NCBI GenBank assembly: GCA_020028195.1
Contig: JAHWYE010000076.1
Location: forward strand, 1 to 7,289
Length of the DNA: 7,289 bases
Reading direction: 5' to 3'
From: Nitrospirota bacterium
GTDB taxonomy: Bacteria; Nitrospirota; Nitrospiria; Nitrospirales; Nitrospiraceae
Under the pieces are notes generated by a model. That model saw nothing but the letters and a program-made list of their open reading frames with translations, did not search any database and had not been told where the DNA came from. Within the stretch, counting starts at the first letter, position 1. The number at the start of each line of letters is the position of its first letter. Positions 6,631 to 7,289 of the stretch are shown piece by piece. The translations under genes were made by a program, and so were the position numbers.

Positions 6631-6700
6631 GGTGGAGGCAGGTTCGAGGATTCCATGCTCCAATGTGATGCACCTTCGATGAAGTGAGCTTGTAGAACTC
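6631..6700 (+). other. 70-base spacer between PII-like gene and RND permease
   Basis: I see no hairpin with a T run and no convincing promoter here, so the pump is probably co-transcribed with the PII-like gene. A ten-codon frame (ATG 6655 to TGA 6685-6687) is present but too short to support as a gene. The ribosome binding site for the pump is poor (GAAGTGAG lies too far upstream), so the pump may be translated at a low rate. Confidence 0.45.
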
Positions 6701-7289
6701 ATGACCCGTGCGGCGCTCAAGAACCCCTATGCGGTGGTAGCGATCAGCCTGATCGTCGTGATTCTGGGAGTGGTCTCCTACCAAAACATGGAGGTAGACA
6801 TCTTCCCCGAGATCAACCTGCCGGTGGTGGCGGTGGCCACCTTCTATAAGGGCATGGGCCCTTCAGAGGTCGAGGGAGCCATCACGCTGCGCCTCGAGCA
6901 GCTCTACTTGCAAGCTTCCTATATCGAACACATCGAGTCTCGCTCCCTTCCCGGTCTGAGCCTCATCAAGATCTACTTCCACCCTTCCTACAATGTGGAT
7001 GCCGCGGTGGCCGAGATCACCAGTCTTACCTACTCAGCACTGCGCTATCTCCCCCAGGGCATCTTCCCGCCGGTCATCATCAAGTTCGGGGCGGCCAGCC
7101 TGCCGATTGGCACCCTCACGGTGAGCAGCGAGACGCTGGGTGAGAAGGAGGTCCGCGACCTGGCCTATTTCAACGTACGGCCCCAACTGGCCAACGTGCC
7201 AGGAATCTTCGTAGCTCCCACCTTCGGCGGGACCGTCCGGCAGATTACGGTGTTCCTGGACCGTGAGCGCATGCTGGCCAGAAGCATCT
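6701..7289 (+). CDS. RND efflux transporter permease, N-terminal part (3' end cut by window)
   Basis: The frame runs from ATG 6701 off the right edge (196 full codons visible of roughly 1000 expected). The start KNPYAVVAISLIVVILGVVSY is the first transmembrane helix of AcrB-type permeases, followed by VDIFPEINLPVVAVATFY, GMGPSEVEGAITLRLEQ (porter subdomain), IESRSLPGLSLIKIYF, LPQGIFPPVI and VPGIFVAPTFGGTVRQITVFLD. The first helix is unlike that of CusA/CzcA (HME) pumps and closer to the HAE1/general RND type, so the substrate could be organic and need not be a metal. An in-frame TGA at 6680-6682 and the fit to the family support ATG 6701, though its ribosome binding site is weak. It follows the PII-like gene after 70 bases, probably in the same transcript. 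No periplasmic adaptor or outer-membrane channel gene is visible; they may lie downstream. Confidence 0.93.
   Translation, partial: MTRAALKNPYAVVAISLIVVILGVVSYQNMEVDIFPEINLPVVAVATFYKGMGPSEVEGAITLRLEQLYLQASYIEHIESRSLPGLSLIKIYFHPSYNVDAAVAEITSLTYSALRYLPQGIFPPVIIKFGAASLPIGTLTVSSETLGEKEVRDLAYFNVRPQLANVPGIFVAPTFGGTVRQITVFLDRERMLARSI

Noticed and set aside
6655..6687. Ten-codon frame before the RND gene as a leader peptide
   Set aside because: There is no ribosome binding site, no codon pattern suggesting attenuation, and no terminator hairpin after it.

Overview
This window looks like ordinary chromosomal DNA from a moderately GC-rich, Gram-negative (diderm) bacterium. The evidence for a diderm is a Pal-type outer-membrane lipoprotein and an RND efflux permease. 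The style of the proteins (a DUF255/aldo-keto reductase fusion, a Pal-like lipoprotein, a sigma-54 activator, and a PII-like protein next to an RND pump) recalls Nitrospira and its relatives. That assignment rests on family resemblance only and is not proven. All genes are on the + strand, gaps are short, and no tRNA, rRNA, CRISPR array, insertion sequence or phage gene was seen.

Layout. Bases 2-1885 hold the 3' part of a long reading frame in which the C-terminal end of a YyaL/DUF255 (thioredoxin-domain) protein runs without a stop into a complete aldo/keto reductase. Bases 1991-2539 encode a Pal/OmpA-type lipoprotein. Bases 2703-5623 hold a two-component pair: a membrane histidine kinase and an NtrC-family sigma-54 activator, overlapping by four bases (ATGA). 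After a 236-base gap come a single-domain CheY/Rcp1-like receiver (5860-6303), a small PII-like/ferredoxin-fold protein (6325-6630), and the start of an RND transporter permease (6701 to the window edge).

The most interesting part is the 236-base gap. It contains a good -24/-12 (sigma-54) promoter match at 5808-5824, with the GG and GC dinucleotides exactly 10 bases apart. The predicted start of transcription is near 5835, about 25 bases before the receiver gene, which has a strong Shine-Dalgarno sequence. About 88 bases upstream of that start lies a perfect 9+9 inverted repeat, CGACGACTT-GT-AAGTCGTCG (5737-5756), at the usual distance for an enhancer site bound by an NtrC-type activator. A second perfect inverted repeat (CTCTGG-N7-CCAGAG) lies about 150 bases upstream. 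The gene just before the gap encodes an activator with an intact GAFTGA sigma-54 contact loop and a Fis-type DNA-binding helix-turn-helix.

The simplest reading is a self-contained circuit. An envelope signal is sensed by the kinase, which phosphorylates the NtrC-type regulator. That regulator binds the palindrome and drives a sigma-54 operon encoding a receiver, a PII-like protein and an efflux pump. The stand-alone receiver belongs to a family usually paired with kinases having this kinase's type of H-box, so it may be a second target of the same kinase. The signal, the pump substrate and the ligand of the PII-like protein cannot be read from the sequence.
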